Shown in pieces: positions 43,601 through 51,035 of a stretch of DNA of 64,000 nucleotides. Made by a program: the position numbers and the translations under genes. Source of the stretch: Franconibacter pulveris DSM 19144 (GTDB lineage: Bacteria; Pseudomonadota; Gammaproteobacteria; Enterobacterales; Enterobacteriaceae); assembly GCA_000621185.1 (NCBI GenBank), contig KK211222.1, positions 553,523-617,522 on the forward strand, given 5' to 3'. The notes below the pieces were generated by a model that was not told where the DNA came from, searched no databases, and worked only from the letters and a program-made list of their open reading frames with translations. Within the stretch, counting starts at the first letter, position 1. Each line of letters begins with the position of its first letter.

Positions 43601-44694
43601 CCGCAACGGCTACCATGACCGACGAACAGCGCGCTGCGTATTTCGCGGCGAACCCGGGAGCCTCGGAAATCGCCGCGCTTGATCTGACGAATGTCAATCT
43701 GAACGACTATAACCCCACCGGCGCCGCGGGTCTGGAAAACCTGGCCGCTTTTGCTGAAGGGTTGAGCCAGGACGCCAGAAATTACCTGATTGCCTCCGGC
43801 GTGAAGCCGAACGTCAACGATCCGGGCGATGTTTCCACCGATTCGCAGCGCGCCGACGGCGTGGAGCTCAACATGGCGCTGAGCGGCAAGGATTATAAGC
43901 TCGATATCGGCACCACGCCGCTGGGGCAGGATCTCAGCACGCTGGTCGGCGGGGTGAAATGGTCGCCGAAACTCACCGACTATCTGACGCTTATCCTTAC
44001 CGGCGAACGCCGCGCGCTCACCGACAGCCTGCTTTCTTATGTCGGGCTGAAAGACAGCTATTCCGGCAAAACCTGGGGGCGCGTGACCAAAAACGGCGGT
44101 AGCGTCATGCTGAGCTATGACGACGGCGACGCGGGCTTCTATGTGAGCGGCGGCGGCTACAGTTATCTGGGCGAAAACGTCGCCAGCAACACCAGCATGA
44201 ACGCCAGCGCGGGCGTCTATCTGCGTCCTTATCATGACGATTACCGCGAGCTGAAAACCGGCCTGAACACCTCGTGGATGGACTACTCAAAGAACCTGAG
44301 CCATTTCACTTTCGGTCAGGGCGGCTATTTCAGCCCGCAGAATTACGTCAGCGTCTCCTTGCCGGTGGATTACACGCAGAAATTTGACAACTGGAAGCTG
44401 AGCCTTGGCGGTTCGGTGGGCTATCAGTCCTATACCCAGGACGGCAGCGACTACTTCCCGACGAAGTCTGACTGGCAGTCGACGCTGGAAGATTTCGCGC
44501 AGGCAGGCTTTACCAAAGAGGCGCACTATAAGAGCAGCTCGGAAAACGGCATTGGCTATACCTTCCGTGCGGCGGCGGATTATAACGTCAATAAACAGAT
44601 GACCATTGGCGGCCAGGTAGGCTATGACACCTTTGGCGATTACAACGAAAGCACGGCAGGGCTTTACTTCCGTTATATGTTAGGGAACCACTGA
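40621..44694 (+). CDS. bcsC: Cellulose export outer-membrane porin BcsC
   Basis: A 1357-residue protein with a signal peptide (residues 1-34), more than fifteen TPR-like repeats (about 35-860; for example EGYTSLNSGNLENARRQFEQVLQTNPEDADALAGMGYIAQRSGDYQAAAQYLNRAA) and a C-terminal outer-membrane barrel (about 1075-1357, ending YFRYMLGNH). It forms the periplasmic scaffold and outer-membrane cellulose channel. Between TPRs and barrel, residues about 980-1075 form a longer, Ala/Asn-rich linker than I recall from E. coli BcsC. It starts within the bcsB stop. Confidence 0.94.
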   Translation: MKAQTKLTLKQGRRISTLCLTGAIALGASFAAQAAPANDAALKALFDQANYWHDKSNDQLAMSSLQKVLMVDPDNTQALYLMALWSQQSGDLKASASWRARLAQVSPGDAKLQSLDNAKQLTQVPQGQLNLARQQARSGNVPGALATWRSLFNGATPPASLAPEYYLTMAGDKTLYPQAISELRSFVAQNPQDNGARVALGKALTWREETRREGIEMLEPMAASNKEADSGLRQALLWLGPAAGDEHYYETWLQRHPQDSEVQAYYRKNIGGAAKGEGYTSLNSGNLENARRQFEQVLQTNPEDADALAGMGYIAQRSGDYQAAAQYLNRAAALGGDASAERKAQAEDATFYSQLAQAQQALKAGNVSQALALSAPLAQASGERGTAAKLFRADVLRHNKDYAQAEQTLRSVLNDQPDNAAARENLYYVLREQNKTADAQAVLSTLPASLQARLQPRTVTGLPGDPIRRQAQQAAANGNTAQAISLLRDGVTRLPNDPWLRLDLARLLQKNGNESEASAVMAPAFRTGASNSELYSAALFSSENGGWQQAQQLLSRIPAGSQNREMRELAQRVNYNLQMTTAERYLAQGNSIAAANTLKALAATPPQSPADAGKLARLLAQSGDLTGAVAVVRNNQRLGIKGNAGDYADQVAVLNQAGLTSEAQTLLANPEVQASSTPTQLAGLRNGYVINEADRLREQGNYAAAYDKLIHALQNDPQNTDLMFAMGRLYQSGKMNKEAGVVYDYLMTRDTPDQAARAGAIDVALAQDDVNKARSLAAGLRNDNSPERLLLLARLEEAQGNHQQAMTYLRSARGRLLGLQEGSGGTPVVGGLLASDNPFLKNSRGAERTASPSLYGRAMPWQVAPTTVDPAGSLPGTYRTDMPVDTAQNRTLRQIDEMMQTLDDQTGAWLQGGVQVRGRDGESGLSKLTEAKAPLTWSSSPFGESRFEFTATPITLSAGSAGGDAWRRYGSNPLSNGVTSLATTIAGQQNAIKTATATMTDEQRAAYFAANPGASEIAALDLTNVNLNDYNPTGAAGLENLAAFAEGLSQDARNYLIASGVKPNVNDPGDVSTDSQRADGVELNMALSGKDYKLDIGTTPLGQDLSTLVGGVKWSPKLTDYLTLILTGERRALTDSLLSYVGLKDSYSGKTWGRVTKNGGSVMLSYDDGDAGFYVSGGGYSYLGENVASNTSMNASAGVYLRPYHDDYRELKTGLNTSWMDYSKNLSHFTFGQGGYFSPQNYVSVSLPVDYTQKFDNWKLSLGGSVGYQSYTQDGSDYFPTKSDWQSTLEDFAQAGFTKEAHYKSSSENGIGYTFRAAADYNVNKQMTIGGQVGYDTFGDYNESTAGLYFRYMLGNH

Positions 44695-44696
44695 TT

Positions 44697-45176
44697 ATGG
44701 CACTCGATACGAGCAATTCCGTCCTGATGGCGTATTTTCAGCAGCAGCAAACGCCGCCAGGCTGGTTTGATTTGCTGACCATCATGGTAGACGGCATGGT
44801 CACCAACGTGGGGGAAACGGAAAGCCAGCCTTTTCTGAAGCAGATGGGCGAAACCATGGCGGATCGTTTTCCGCTGCCCGTTTCGCAAACGGTGGGCGAA
44901 CTGGAGGCGGCGATGAACGCGAAGCTCGCCGCTTTCGGCTGGGGCTTGGTGGATATCGCCGCGAACGACGACGGCATGCTGCTGCGCCACCAGGCGCTGC
45001 CGGTTTACCGCGACGCCGCCGGGCAAACCCGCTGGTGCAACGCCCTGTGCGCCATACTGGAAGGGCTTTACGGCCGCTGGCTCTATGCCCAGGGCGGCGA
45101 GGCGAAACTGGTGGTTAAACGCCATCGTCTCTTTTCCGTTTCGGATGTGCAGTTCCGTTATTTCAATCCACAGTGA
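44697..45176 (+). CDS. bcsD: Cellulose synthase subunit BcsD
   Basis: A 159-residue protein with the BcsD pattern YFQQQQTPPGWFDLLTIMVDGM and AFGWGLVDIAANDDGMLLRHQALPVYR. BcsD assembles into an octameric periplasmic barrel that aligns glucan chains in class I operons (Komagataeibacter). It lies directly after bcsC (2-bp gap). BcsD is absent from the E. coli-type bcs operons, so its presence classes this operon with type I. Length agrees with the family (about 155). Confidence 0.9.
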   Translation: MALDTSNSVLMAYFQQQQTPPGWFDLLTIMVDGMVTNVGETESQPFLKQMGETMADRFPLPVSQTVGELEAAMNAKLAAFGWGLVDIAANDDGMLLRHQALPVYRDAAGQTRWCNALCAILEGLYGRWLYAQGGEAKLVVKRHRLFSVSDVQFRYFNPQ

Positions 45177-45184
45177 GAACGCTC

Positions 45185-46180
45185 ATGGTTAAACAGCTTT
45201 TCGCAGGGGCGGTGGTTATCGCCAGCCTGCTTTCCGCTCCGTTCGTCCACGCCTCCGTCGCCTGGGAGAGCTATAAAAGCCGCTTTCTGATGGCGGATGG
45301 CCGGGTGGTGGATACCGGCAATAAAAACGTCTCCCATACCGAGGGGCAGGGATACGCCATGCTGATGGCGGTGGCGAATGACGATCGCGCAAGTTTTGAC
45401 AGCATGTGGCGGTGGACAGAAAAAACGTTAAAAGACAAAAAAACCGGTCTGTTTTACTGGCGCTACAACCCGGTCGCGCCCGACCCGGTGGCGGATAAGA
45501 ACAACGCCTCCGACGGCGATGTGCTGATCGCCTGGGCCTTACTGAAGGCGGACCAGCGCTGGCATGACCCGCGCTACAGCGCCGCTTCCGACGCCATCGC
45601 TAACGCCATCATTGAACATAACGTTGATAACTTCGCCGGTTATGTCGTAATGATGCCAGGCGCCAGCGGCTTTAATCACAACAGCTCCATGGTGCTTAAC
45701 CCCTCCTATTTTATCTTTCCGGCATGGCAGGCCTTTTCCGACCGCAGCCATCTGGTTGTCTGGCGCAACCTGATGCGGGACGGGGAGAAACTGCTGGCGA
45801 AAATGGGCTGGGGCGAGTCCCGGCTGCCGACCGACTGGGTCGCGCTTGCCGCCGATGGCTCGGTGACGCCAGCGAAAGAGTGGGCGCCGCGCTCAAGCTA
45901 CGATGCGATTCGCATTCCGCTGTATGTCAGCTGGTATAATCCGCAAAGCCCGCTGCTCACGCCGTGGCGCGCCTGGTGGCAGAAGTTTGACCGCAATCAA
46001 ACGCCCGCCTGGGTGAACGTGACGACCAACGAACGCGCGCCTTACAACATGCAGGGCGGCCTGCTGGCGGTGCGGGATTTAGCCACCGGCCAGCCGCAGG
46101 GCGAGCCGCAAATCACCGACCAGGATGATTACTACTCCGCCAGCCTGAAAATGCTGGTCTGGCTGGCGCAGCAGCGCTGA
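45185..46180 (+). CDS. bcsZ: Periplasmic endo-1,4-beta-glucanase BcsZ (GH8)
   Basis: A 331-residue GH8 cellulase with a signal peptide (VKQLFAGAVVIASLLSAPFVHA). The catalytic acid is Glu in SHTEGQGYAML (about residue 51), and NNASDGDVLIAWALLKA carries the conserved Asp; SSYDAIRIPLYVSW and QGGLLAVRDLA follow. A GTG at 45173 could also start the frame, but the ATG at 45185 has a GAG-type site upstream and a cleaner signal peptide. It trims cellulose during export and closes the operon. It follows bcsD, whereas in E. coli bcsZ lies between bcsB and bcsC. Confidence 0.92.
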   Translation: MVKQLFAGAVVIASLLSAPFVHASVAWESYKSRFLMADGRVVDTGNKNVSHTEGQGYAMLMAVANDDRASFDSMWRWTEKTLKDKKTGLFYWRYNPVAPDPVADKNNASDGDVLIAWALLKADQRWHDPRYSAASDAIANAIIEHNVDNFAGYVVMMPGASGFNHNSSMVLNPSYFIFPAWQAFSDRSHLVVWRNLMRDGEKLLAKMGWGESRLPTDWVALAADGSVTPAKEWAPRSSYDAIRIPLYVSWYNPQSPLLTPWRAWWQKFDRNQTPAWVNVTTNERAPYNMQGGLLAVRDLATGQPQGEPQITDQDDYYSASLKMLVWLAQQR

Positions 46181-46191
46181 TTCGCCTGACT

Positions 46192-46214
46192 AAAAGGGGC
46201 CATCCGGCCCCTTT
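46192..46214. terminator. Bidirectional terminator between bcsZ and the alpha/beta hydrolase gene
   Basis: A GGGGCC/GGCCCC stem (4-nt loop) is flanked by AAAA on the left and CTTTGTT on the right. It can end the bcs operon on the plus strand and the hydrolase gene on the minus strand. Confidence 0.75.
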
Positions 46215-46215
46215 G

Positions 46216-47220
46216 TTATTTCAGCGCGCGTAATCCTTCAAGCAACGCGTTATGGAACCGCACCGGGTCCTGAATTTGCGGCGCGTGGCCCATATCGTCA
46301 AACTCCACCAGCGTGGCGTGCGGAATGCGCTTCGCCGTCTCTTTGCCTAACACCGCGTAATTGCCCAGCGTTTTCTGCACGTCGGGCGGCGCAGCGTCTT
46401 TGCCGATGGCGGTATTGTCTTTTGTGCCGATGAGCAACAGCGTCGGCATCTTCAGGTTGCCAAACTCATACACCACCGGCTGGGTGTAGATCATGTCGTA
46501 GAGCAGTGCGGAGTTCCACGCCACCTGCTTTTTCCCGTCGCCGTTGTTCAGCCCGGCGAGCATGGTGACCCAGCGCTCATATTCCGGTTTCCACTGCCCG
46601 GCGTAATAGGTTTTTTGCTCATAGCTGCGGATGCTCTGGGCGCTGGTTTTCAGCTCTCGCAGATACCACTGGTCAACGCTCAGATAAGGCACGCCTTTGC
46701 TTTTCCAGTCCTCAAGACCAATTGGGTTGACCATCACCAGCTGTTCAACCTGGTCCGGATAAAGCAAGGCGTAGCGGGTGGCGAGCATGCCGCCGGTGGA
46801 GTGGCCAATCAGCGTGATCTTATCAACGCCGAGCTTTTCGATTAGCGCATGCGTATTGGCGGCAAGCTGCTGAAAGCTGTACTGATAATGTTGCGGCTTG
46901 GTGGATTTGCAAAAACCTATCTGATCCGGCGCAATCACGCGGTAACCCGCGCTGCTCAGCGCCCGGATGGTCTCTTCCCAGGTGCCGGCGCAGAAGTTTT
47001 TGCCATGCAGCAGCACCACCGTGCGGCCGTTGGCTTTTGCTGGCCGGACATCAATATAGGCCATCTCCAGCGGCTGGTTCTGCGAGGTAAAGGTAAAACG
47101 CGCCGCGGGCCATGCATAATCAAAACCTTCAAGCTGCGGGCCATAGTTGGGTTCGGCGGCGAGCGAAGAAAACGAGAGCGCCAGCAGCGAGGCGGCGCAG
47201 GTCAGACGGCGTACAGACAT
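46216..47220 (-). CDS. Secreted alpha/beta hydrolase
   Basis: A 334-residue hydrolase with a signal peptide (SVRRLTCAASLLALSFSSLAA). The fold is complete: the oxyanion block VVLLHGKNFCAGTWEETI, the nucleophile elbow LIGHSTGGMLATRYAL (Ser), Asp in LLLIGTKDNTAI and His in FDDMGHAPQI. Periplasmic esterase, lipase-like or dienelactone-type activity is possible, but no substrate is indicated. It converges with bcsZ and is not obviously part of a larger operon; the flavin reductase gene lies upstream with its own terminator between. Confidence 0.88.
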   Translation of the reverse strand: MSVRRLTCAASLLALSFSSLAAEPNYGPQLEGFDYAWPAARFTFTSQNQPLEMAYIDVRPAKANGRTVVLLHGKNFCAGTWEETIRALSSAGYRVIAPDQIGFCKSTKPQHYQYSFQQLAANTHALIEKLGVDKITLIGHSTGGMLATRYALLYPDQVEQLVMVNPIGLEDWKSKGVPYLSVDQWYLRELKTSAQSIRSYEQKTYYAGQWKPEYERWVTMLAGLNNGDGKKQVAWNSALLYDMIYTQPVVYEFGNLKMPTLLLIGTKDNTAIGKDAAPPDVQKTLGNYAVLGKETAKRIPHATLVEFDDMGHAPQIQDPVRFHNALLEGLRALK

Positions 47221-47297
47221 AACGGTCTCCTGAGGTGAAAGCAGTCAACGTCAAACTGTAGAGCAGCGCGCCGGGCATGGAGGTAAAAGCGTGTAAA

Positions 47298-47315
47298 GCG
47301 GGCAGGTTTGCCCGC
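47298..47315 (-). terminator. Terminator after the flavin reductase-like gene
   Basis: On the minus strand a 7-bp stem GCGGGCA/TGCCCGC with a 4-nt loop is followed by TTTACACGCTTTT, just after the flavoprotein gene's stop at 47324. Confidence 0.6.
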
Positions 47316-47323
47316 AGAAAGGT

Positions 47324-47905
47324 TCAGGAATCGATATTCAGATTCAGCGACTCGCCGGTGGCGTAAAACTGTCCGCCTGCAACGTAATGCAGGCTGCGCA
47401 ACGACGCGGGCGCCTGCTCAAACCGCCAGTGGCCGTCCTGAAAGACACGGCTGTCAGCCCAGGCGGCGGTCACTTCGCCGATAAACAGATCGTACTGCTG
47501 CTGGTTGTGCGGTTCAGGGATAAGCCGACACGCCAGCCACGCGGCGCAGCCCGTCACCAGCGGCGCGTCGACGTCGGGCAGAGAGAAAAGCTCAACGCCC
47601 GCACGCTGAAGCTTATCCGGCTCTTGCGCCAGCGTATGCGTGCCAAGATAGTGGGTGAGCGCAATCTGGGCCGCTGTCGGCACCTGAATCACAAACACGC
47701 CGCTCTGTTCGATGAGCGACCGCGTTTTCGCGATTTTATCGATTACGACCGTCAGCTTCGGCGGCTGAAAATCGAGCCCGCAGACCCAGGCGGCGGACAT
47801 CACGTTCTCAACGCCGTTCGCGCGGGCGGAAACCAGCGCCGTCGGCCCGTGGTTAATTAAGCGGTACGCCTTTTCTAAAGGCACGCGGGTGACATACTCG
47901 TTCAT
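47324..47905 (-). CDS. Flavin reductase-like (DIM6/NTAB) flavoprotein
   Basis: A 193-residue FMN-binding split-barrel protein. It has the family's opening VPLEKAYRLINHGPTALVSARANGVENVMSAAWVCGLDFQPPKLTVVIDKIAKTRSLIEQSGVFVIQVPTA and C-terminal YVAGGQFYATGESLN. The ATG at 47905 is preferred over one 12 bp upstream because GAGG lies 6-7 nt before it. Such proteins reduce FMN with NADH or act as flavoprotein oxidoreductases; the partner is not visible. It is monocistronic. Confidence 0.85.
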   Translation of the reverse strand: MNEYVTRVPLEKAYRLINHGPTALVSARANGVENVMSAAWVCGLDFQPPKLTVVIDKIAKTRSLIEQSGVFVIQVPTAAQIALTHYLGTHTLAQEPDKLQRAGVELFSLPDVDAPLVTGCAAWLACRLIPEPHNQQQYDLFIGEVTAAWADSRVFQDGHWRFEQAPASLRSLHYVAGGQFYATGESLNLNIDS

Positions 47906-48109
47906 CCTTATCCTCATCGTCTGACCTGAACCCGCTTATCATGGCGTGAAAGGCGCCGCCGGGGAATGGCAAGAAGAGCTTTCGCGCTCCTGAGCCACGC
48001 GCCAGCGGCGTCTCCGACAGGGTAGAAATGCATCCTCAAGCGCTTCGTTACGTTGTCACTAAACAGGGGCGCTGTTGCGCACGCTTATGCATCGAAAACG
48101 GCGAGCTGC

Positions 48110-49483
48110 TCATGGCTCGCTGGAAAAAGGCGCGGGCAGAGAGACAGTAAAGACGTTCCAGCCCTGCCGGTGATGAAACGCGATTTCCCCGCCGTGGAGT
48201 GTGACAATAGCCTGCGAGATGGCGAGACCCAGCCCGGCGCCTGGCGTCTGGCGCGCGTTATCGGCCCGCCAGAAGCGGCGGAACAGCTGTTCCGGTTCGG
48301 TTATCGGCTCGCCGGGGTTCGCCACGCTGAGTGTCGCCGTTGCATCCGTACTGCGGGCCGTAATGCTGATTTGCCCATCTTCCGCCGTGTGGCGCAGCGC
48401 ATTGGTCAGCAAATTGGTTAAGGTTCGCTGGAGCAGCAGCCGGTCGGCGCAGAGTTCACCCTGCGCATCAATCTCAACGCGGATGTTCTTCTCCTCGGCC
48501 AGCGGCTCCAGGAAATCAACCGTCGACTGTATAAAGGTCTGCGCGTCGAGCCGCTGTTTATCCAGCACCACGTTGCGGTGGTCGGCTCGGGAGAGAAACA
48601 GGATGTTTTCAATAAGCCGGGTCAGGCGCTCCAGCTCTTCGATATTGCCCGCCAGCAGCGCCTCATACTCCTGAGCGCTGCGCGGACGCTGAAGCATCAC
48701 CTGGTTTTGTCCCAGCAGAATATTGACCGGCGTGCGCAGTTCGTGGGCGAGGTCGTCGGCAAACTGCGTAAGCCGGGTGAAATCCTCCGCCAGCCGCTGG
48801 CGCATAATGTTCAGCGAGCGCCCGAGGGGCAGTAATTCCACGGGCAGGGTATCCAGCGGCAGCGGTTCCAGCGCCTGGCTATGGGTTTGCGCGGTCTGCC
48901 GGCTGAGTTTTTTTATCGCCCCGAGGCTTTTACGAATCAGCAGCGGGCTGATTATCACCGCCAGTACGATCGCCGTCAGGCTGATAAAGAGGCTTTTACG
49001 CCGGTACGCTTCCAGAACCTGCTCGCGTTCGGCGGCGACGCGCGCCACCATAATGATGACCGGACCCTGCGCGTCGCGCCCGGTCAGCGCCATGCCTGTT
49101 GCCGTCACGCCTTGCGGCGTTTGCCATGCGTGAAGCAGCGCATCCGACAGCGCGGCGCTGGTTGCCGAGGGGGCTATTGGCGGCACGCGAACATTCGCCT
49201 GGTTGACATCCACGATGACGCTGCCGTCCGGGCGGCTGATGCGCAGAATATCCTGACGCGTGTCCATCATCCGGTTGAAATAGAGCGGCAACGAGCGCGG
49301 CTGCGCGCCATCAAGCAGCAGCTGGCGCAGCTGGGCGCCGCGGTTGAGCAGCGTCTGGTTATCGCGCCAGATCAGTTCCCCGGAAAGGGCGCGGTAGAGC
49401 GAAACGCTGACCAGCGCGCTGCAAAGCGCAACCAGCAGCGTGAAGGCGAGGGTGAGACGCAGCGTGAGCGAAGGGCGGCGCAT
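48110..49483 (-). CDS. hprS: Sensor histidine kinase HprS (YedV/CusS-like)
   Basis: A 457-residue membrane kinase. The first span is about residues 9-27 and the second about 163-182, flanking a periplasmic sensor of roughly 135 residues. HAMP follows, then the phosphoacceptor block FADDLAHELRTPVNILLGQNQ (His near residue 245), N-box TLTNLLTNALRHTAEDG and G-boxes ADNARQTPGAGLGLAISQAI. It is transcribed with and starts 2 bp after the response regulator. In E. coli HprS (YedV) and HprR (YedW) sense hydrogen peroxide and copper, and hiuH lies beside them, as here. Confidence 0.9.
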   Translation of the reverse strand: MRRPSLTLRLTLAFTLLVALCSALVSVSLYRALSGELIWRDNQTLLNRGAQLRQLLLDGAQPRSLPLYFNRMMDTRQDILRISRPDGSVIVDVNQANVRVPPIAPSATSAALSDALLHAWQTPQGVTATGMALTGRDAQGPVIIMVARVAAEREQVLEAYRRKSLFISLTAIVLAVIISPLLIRKSLGAIKKLSRQTAQTHSQALEPLPLDTLPVELLPLGRSLNIMRQRLAEDFTRLTQFADDLAHELRTPVNILLGQNQVMLQRPRSAQEYEALLAGNIEELERLTRLIENILFLSRADHRNVVLDKQRLDAQTFIQSTVDFLEPLAEEKNIRVEIDAQGELCADRLLLQRTLTNLLTNALRHTAEDGQISITARSTDATATLSVANPGEPITEPEQLFRRFWRADNARQTPGAGLGLAISQAIVTLHGGEIAFHHRQGWNVFTVSLPAPFSSEP

Positions 49484-49484
49484 A

Positions 49485-50156
49485 TCAGGCGTCTCCCGTG
49501 TTCAGGCGATAGCCCATGCCGCGCACCGTTTCCACAAGCTTAAGGGGAAACGGATCGTCAATTTTTCTGCGCAGGCGGCGGATAGCGACATCCACCACGT
49601 TGGTCTCGCTGTCGAAGTTGATGCCCCAGACTTCGCTGGCAATCAGCGTGCGCGGGAGGATCTCCCCGGCGCGGCTGGCCAGAAACCAGAGCAGCGAAAA
49701 CTCCTGCGGGGTCAGGGCTATCTCCTCGCCGCCGCGCTTGACCTGATGGCGCACCGCGTCCAGCTGGAGATCCGCGACCTGCAGCAGGTTCGATGCGCTG
49801 TTATGGCGGCGCAGCTGCGCGCGAACGCGCGCCAGCAGCTCGGCAAAAGAGAAGGGTTTTATCAGGTAGTCATCCGCGCCAAGCTCCAGGCCTTTGACCC
49901 TGTCGCTCACCGCGTCGCGGGCGGTAAGGCAGAGCACCGGCGTCGCTTTGGCGGTGCGCAGCGTTCTCAACACCTGCCAGCCGTCCAGGCCCGGCAACAT
50001 AATATCAAGCACGATCAGCGCATACTCTTGCTCCAGCGCCAGGTGCAGGCCATCCCGGCCATCCGCGACGGCGTCCACTACCAGACCCGCCTCCCGCAGG
50101 CCTTTCACCAGCCAGGCCTGCGTCTTTTCATTATCTTCAATCAGTAAAATTTTCAT
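49485..50156 (-). CDS. hprR: Response regulator HprR (YedW)
   Basis: A 223-residue OmpR-type regulator, the exact length of E. coli HprR. The phosphoacceptor is Asp51 in LIVLDIMLPGLDGWQVL; the acidic pair is EDN at 7-9 and Lys lies in LIKPFSFAELLAR. The winged helix domain ends RLRRKIDDPFPLKLVETVRGMGYRL. It is divergent from hiuH, and the intergenic region has an HprR-type box (50207-50224). E. coli HprR and CusR regulate overlapping copper and oxidative-stress promoters. Confidence 0.92.
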   Translation of the reverse strand: MKILLIEDNEKTQAWLVKGLREAGLVVDAVADGRDGLHLALEQEYALIVLDIMLPGLDGWQVLRTLRTAKATPVLCLTARDAVSDRVKGLELGADDYLIKPFSFAELLARVRAQLRRHNSASNLLQVADLQLDAVRHQVKRGGEEIALTPQEFSLLWFLASRAGEILPRTLIASEVWGINFDSETNVVDVAIRRLRRKIDDPFPLKLVETVRGMGYRLNTGDA

Positions 50157-50206
50157 TCGACGATTTTGACAGAATTACAGGCCAGGGTGACAGCGCAAAC
50201 TGGCAA

Positions 50207-50224
50207 CATGACAACATTGTAATC
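50207..50224. promoter_or_regulatory. HprR-type box between hprR and hiuH
   Basis: CATGACAACATTGTAATC closely fits the recalled E. coli HprR box CATTACAAAATTGTAATG, with the same arms CAT-ACA and TTGTAAT. It lies about 50 bp before hprR and 68 bp before hiuH, positioned to control both. Confidence 0.6.
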
Positions 50225-50291
50225 TGCCGGTCAGCTTTTTTACGCCTGCGTTGGGCGAGGATAGCGTTCATTAACCCAGAAGGAGAACACG

Positions 50292-50708
50292 ATGAACATG
50301 AAAACTCTGACGGCGCTGAGCGCCGCCCTGATCCTGACCGGCGCTTCGCAGGTTTATGCCGCCGAACCCGCCAACCTGCTGAGCGTCCACGTGCTGAATG
50401 AACAGACGGGGAAACCTGCCGCAGGCGTGGGCGTTACCCTTGAGCAAAAAACCGAGGGGAAATGGGTGCAGCTCAACCACGCCACGACGGATAACCAGGG
50501 ACGAATCAAGGCGCTGTGGCCCAACAAGCCGGCGGCGAGCGGCGATTTCCGCGTCGTGTTTGAAACCGGCGCCTGGTTTGCTTCTCATCAGCAGCAAAGC
50601 TTCTTCCCGGAGATCCCGGTGATGTTCCACATCGATAACCCGCAGGAGCACTACCATATTCCGCTGCTGCTGAGCCAGTACGGCTATTCTACCTATCGCG
50701 GCAGTTAA
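50292..50708 (+). CDS. hiuH: 5-hydroxyisourate hydrolase (transthyretin-like), periplasmic
   Basis: A 138-residue transthyretin-like protein with a signal peptide ([22 protein letters not shown]). The mature part [25 protein letters not shown] is the family start and it ends in the YRGS active-site tail. His and Arg of the catalytic set occur in LLSVHVL and [19 protein letters not shown]. The enzyme converts 5-hydroxyisourate to OHCU in urate breakdown; E. coli HiuH is likewise exported and adjacent to hprRS. A GAAGGAGAAC ribosome site precedes the ATG. Confidence 0.92.
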   Translation: MNMKTLTALSAALILTGASQVYAAEPANLLSVHVLNEQTGKPAAGVGVTLEQKTEGKWVQLNHATTDNQGRIKALWPNKPAASGDFRVVFETGAWFASHQQQSFFPEIPVMFHIDNPQEHYHIPLLLSQYGYSTYRGS

Positions 50709-50715
50709 GCTATTC

Positions 50716-50752
50716 CCGGCAACCGGCCCTGAAGGGCGGGGCCGGTTGCCGG
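50716..50752 (+). terminator. Strong hairpin after hiuH
   Basis: Fourteen base pairs (CCGGCAACCGGCCC pairs with GGGCCGGTTGCCGG, small loop) lie 7 bp after hiuH. No T tract follows, so it may be a transcript stabiliser as much as a terminator. The rest of 50753-51035, before treZ, has a small GGGGCG/CGCCCC hairpin but no gene. Confidence 0.55.
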
Positions 50753-51035
50753 AGTTCGCCTCGCTTAACCTTCCCGCGTCTCGCTGCTTTCTTTGCGCGC
50801 CCCGCCAATCCTGCATCCATGGTCTATGATTGATGTTCGTATGCTGCCTGGATCCGGACAGTCGGGCACCGCTTCAACACCACTTCTCCAGGGAACCGCT
50901 TCCTTACAGGCAACCCAGGGGGCGACGCCCCGTTACGGCATCCGGATCGCACTACACGTTTACGCTACTGGAGCTCGGCATCCCGCACCCGCAGATGTCG
51001 TGCATTGCTCACTTTTGGGTTAAACGAGGCACTGA

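Noticed and set aside
50793-51023. Short frames between hiuH and treZ
   Set aside because: No ribosome sites and poor composition; the region holds a hairpin and the treZ upstream region instead.
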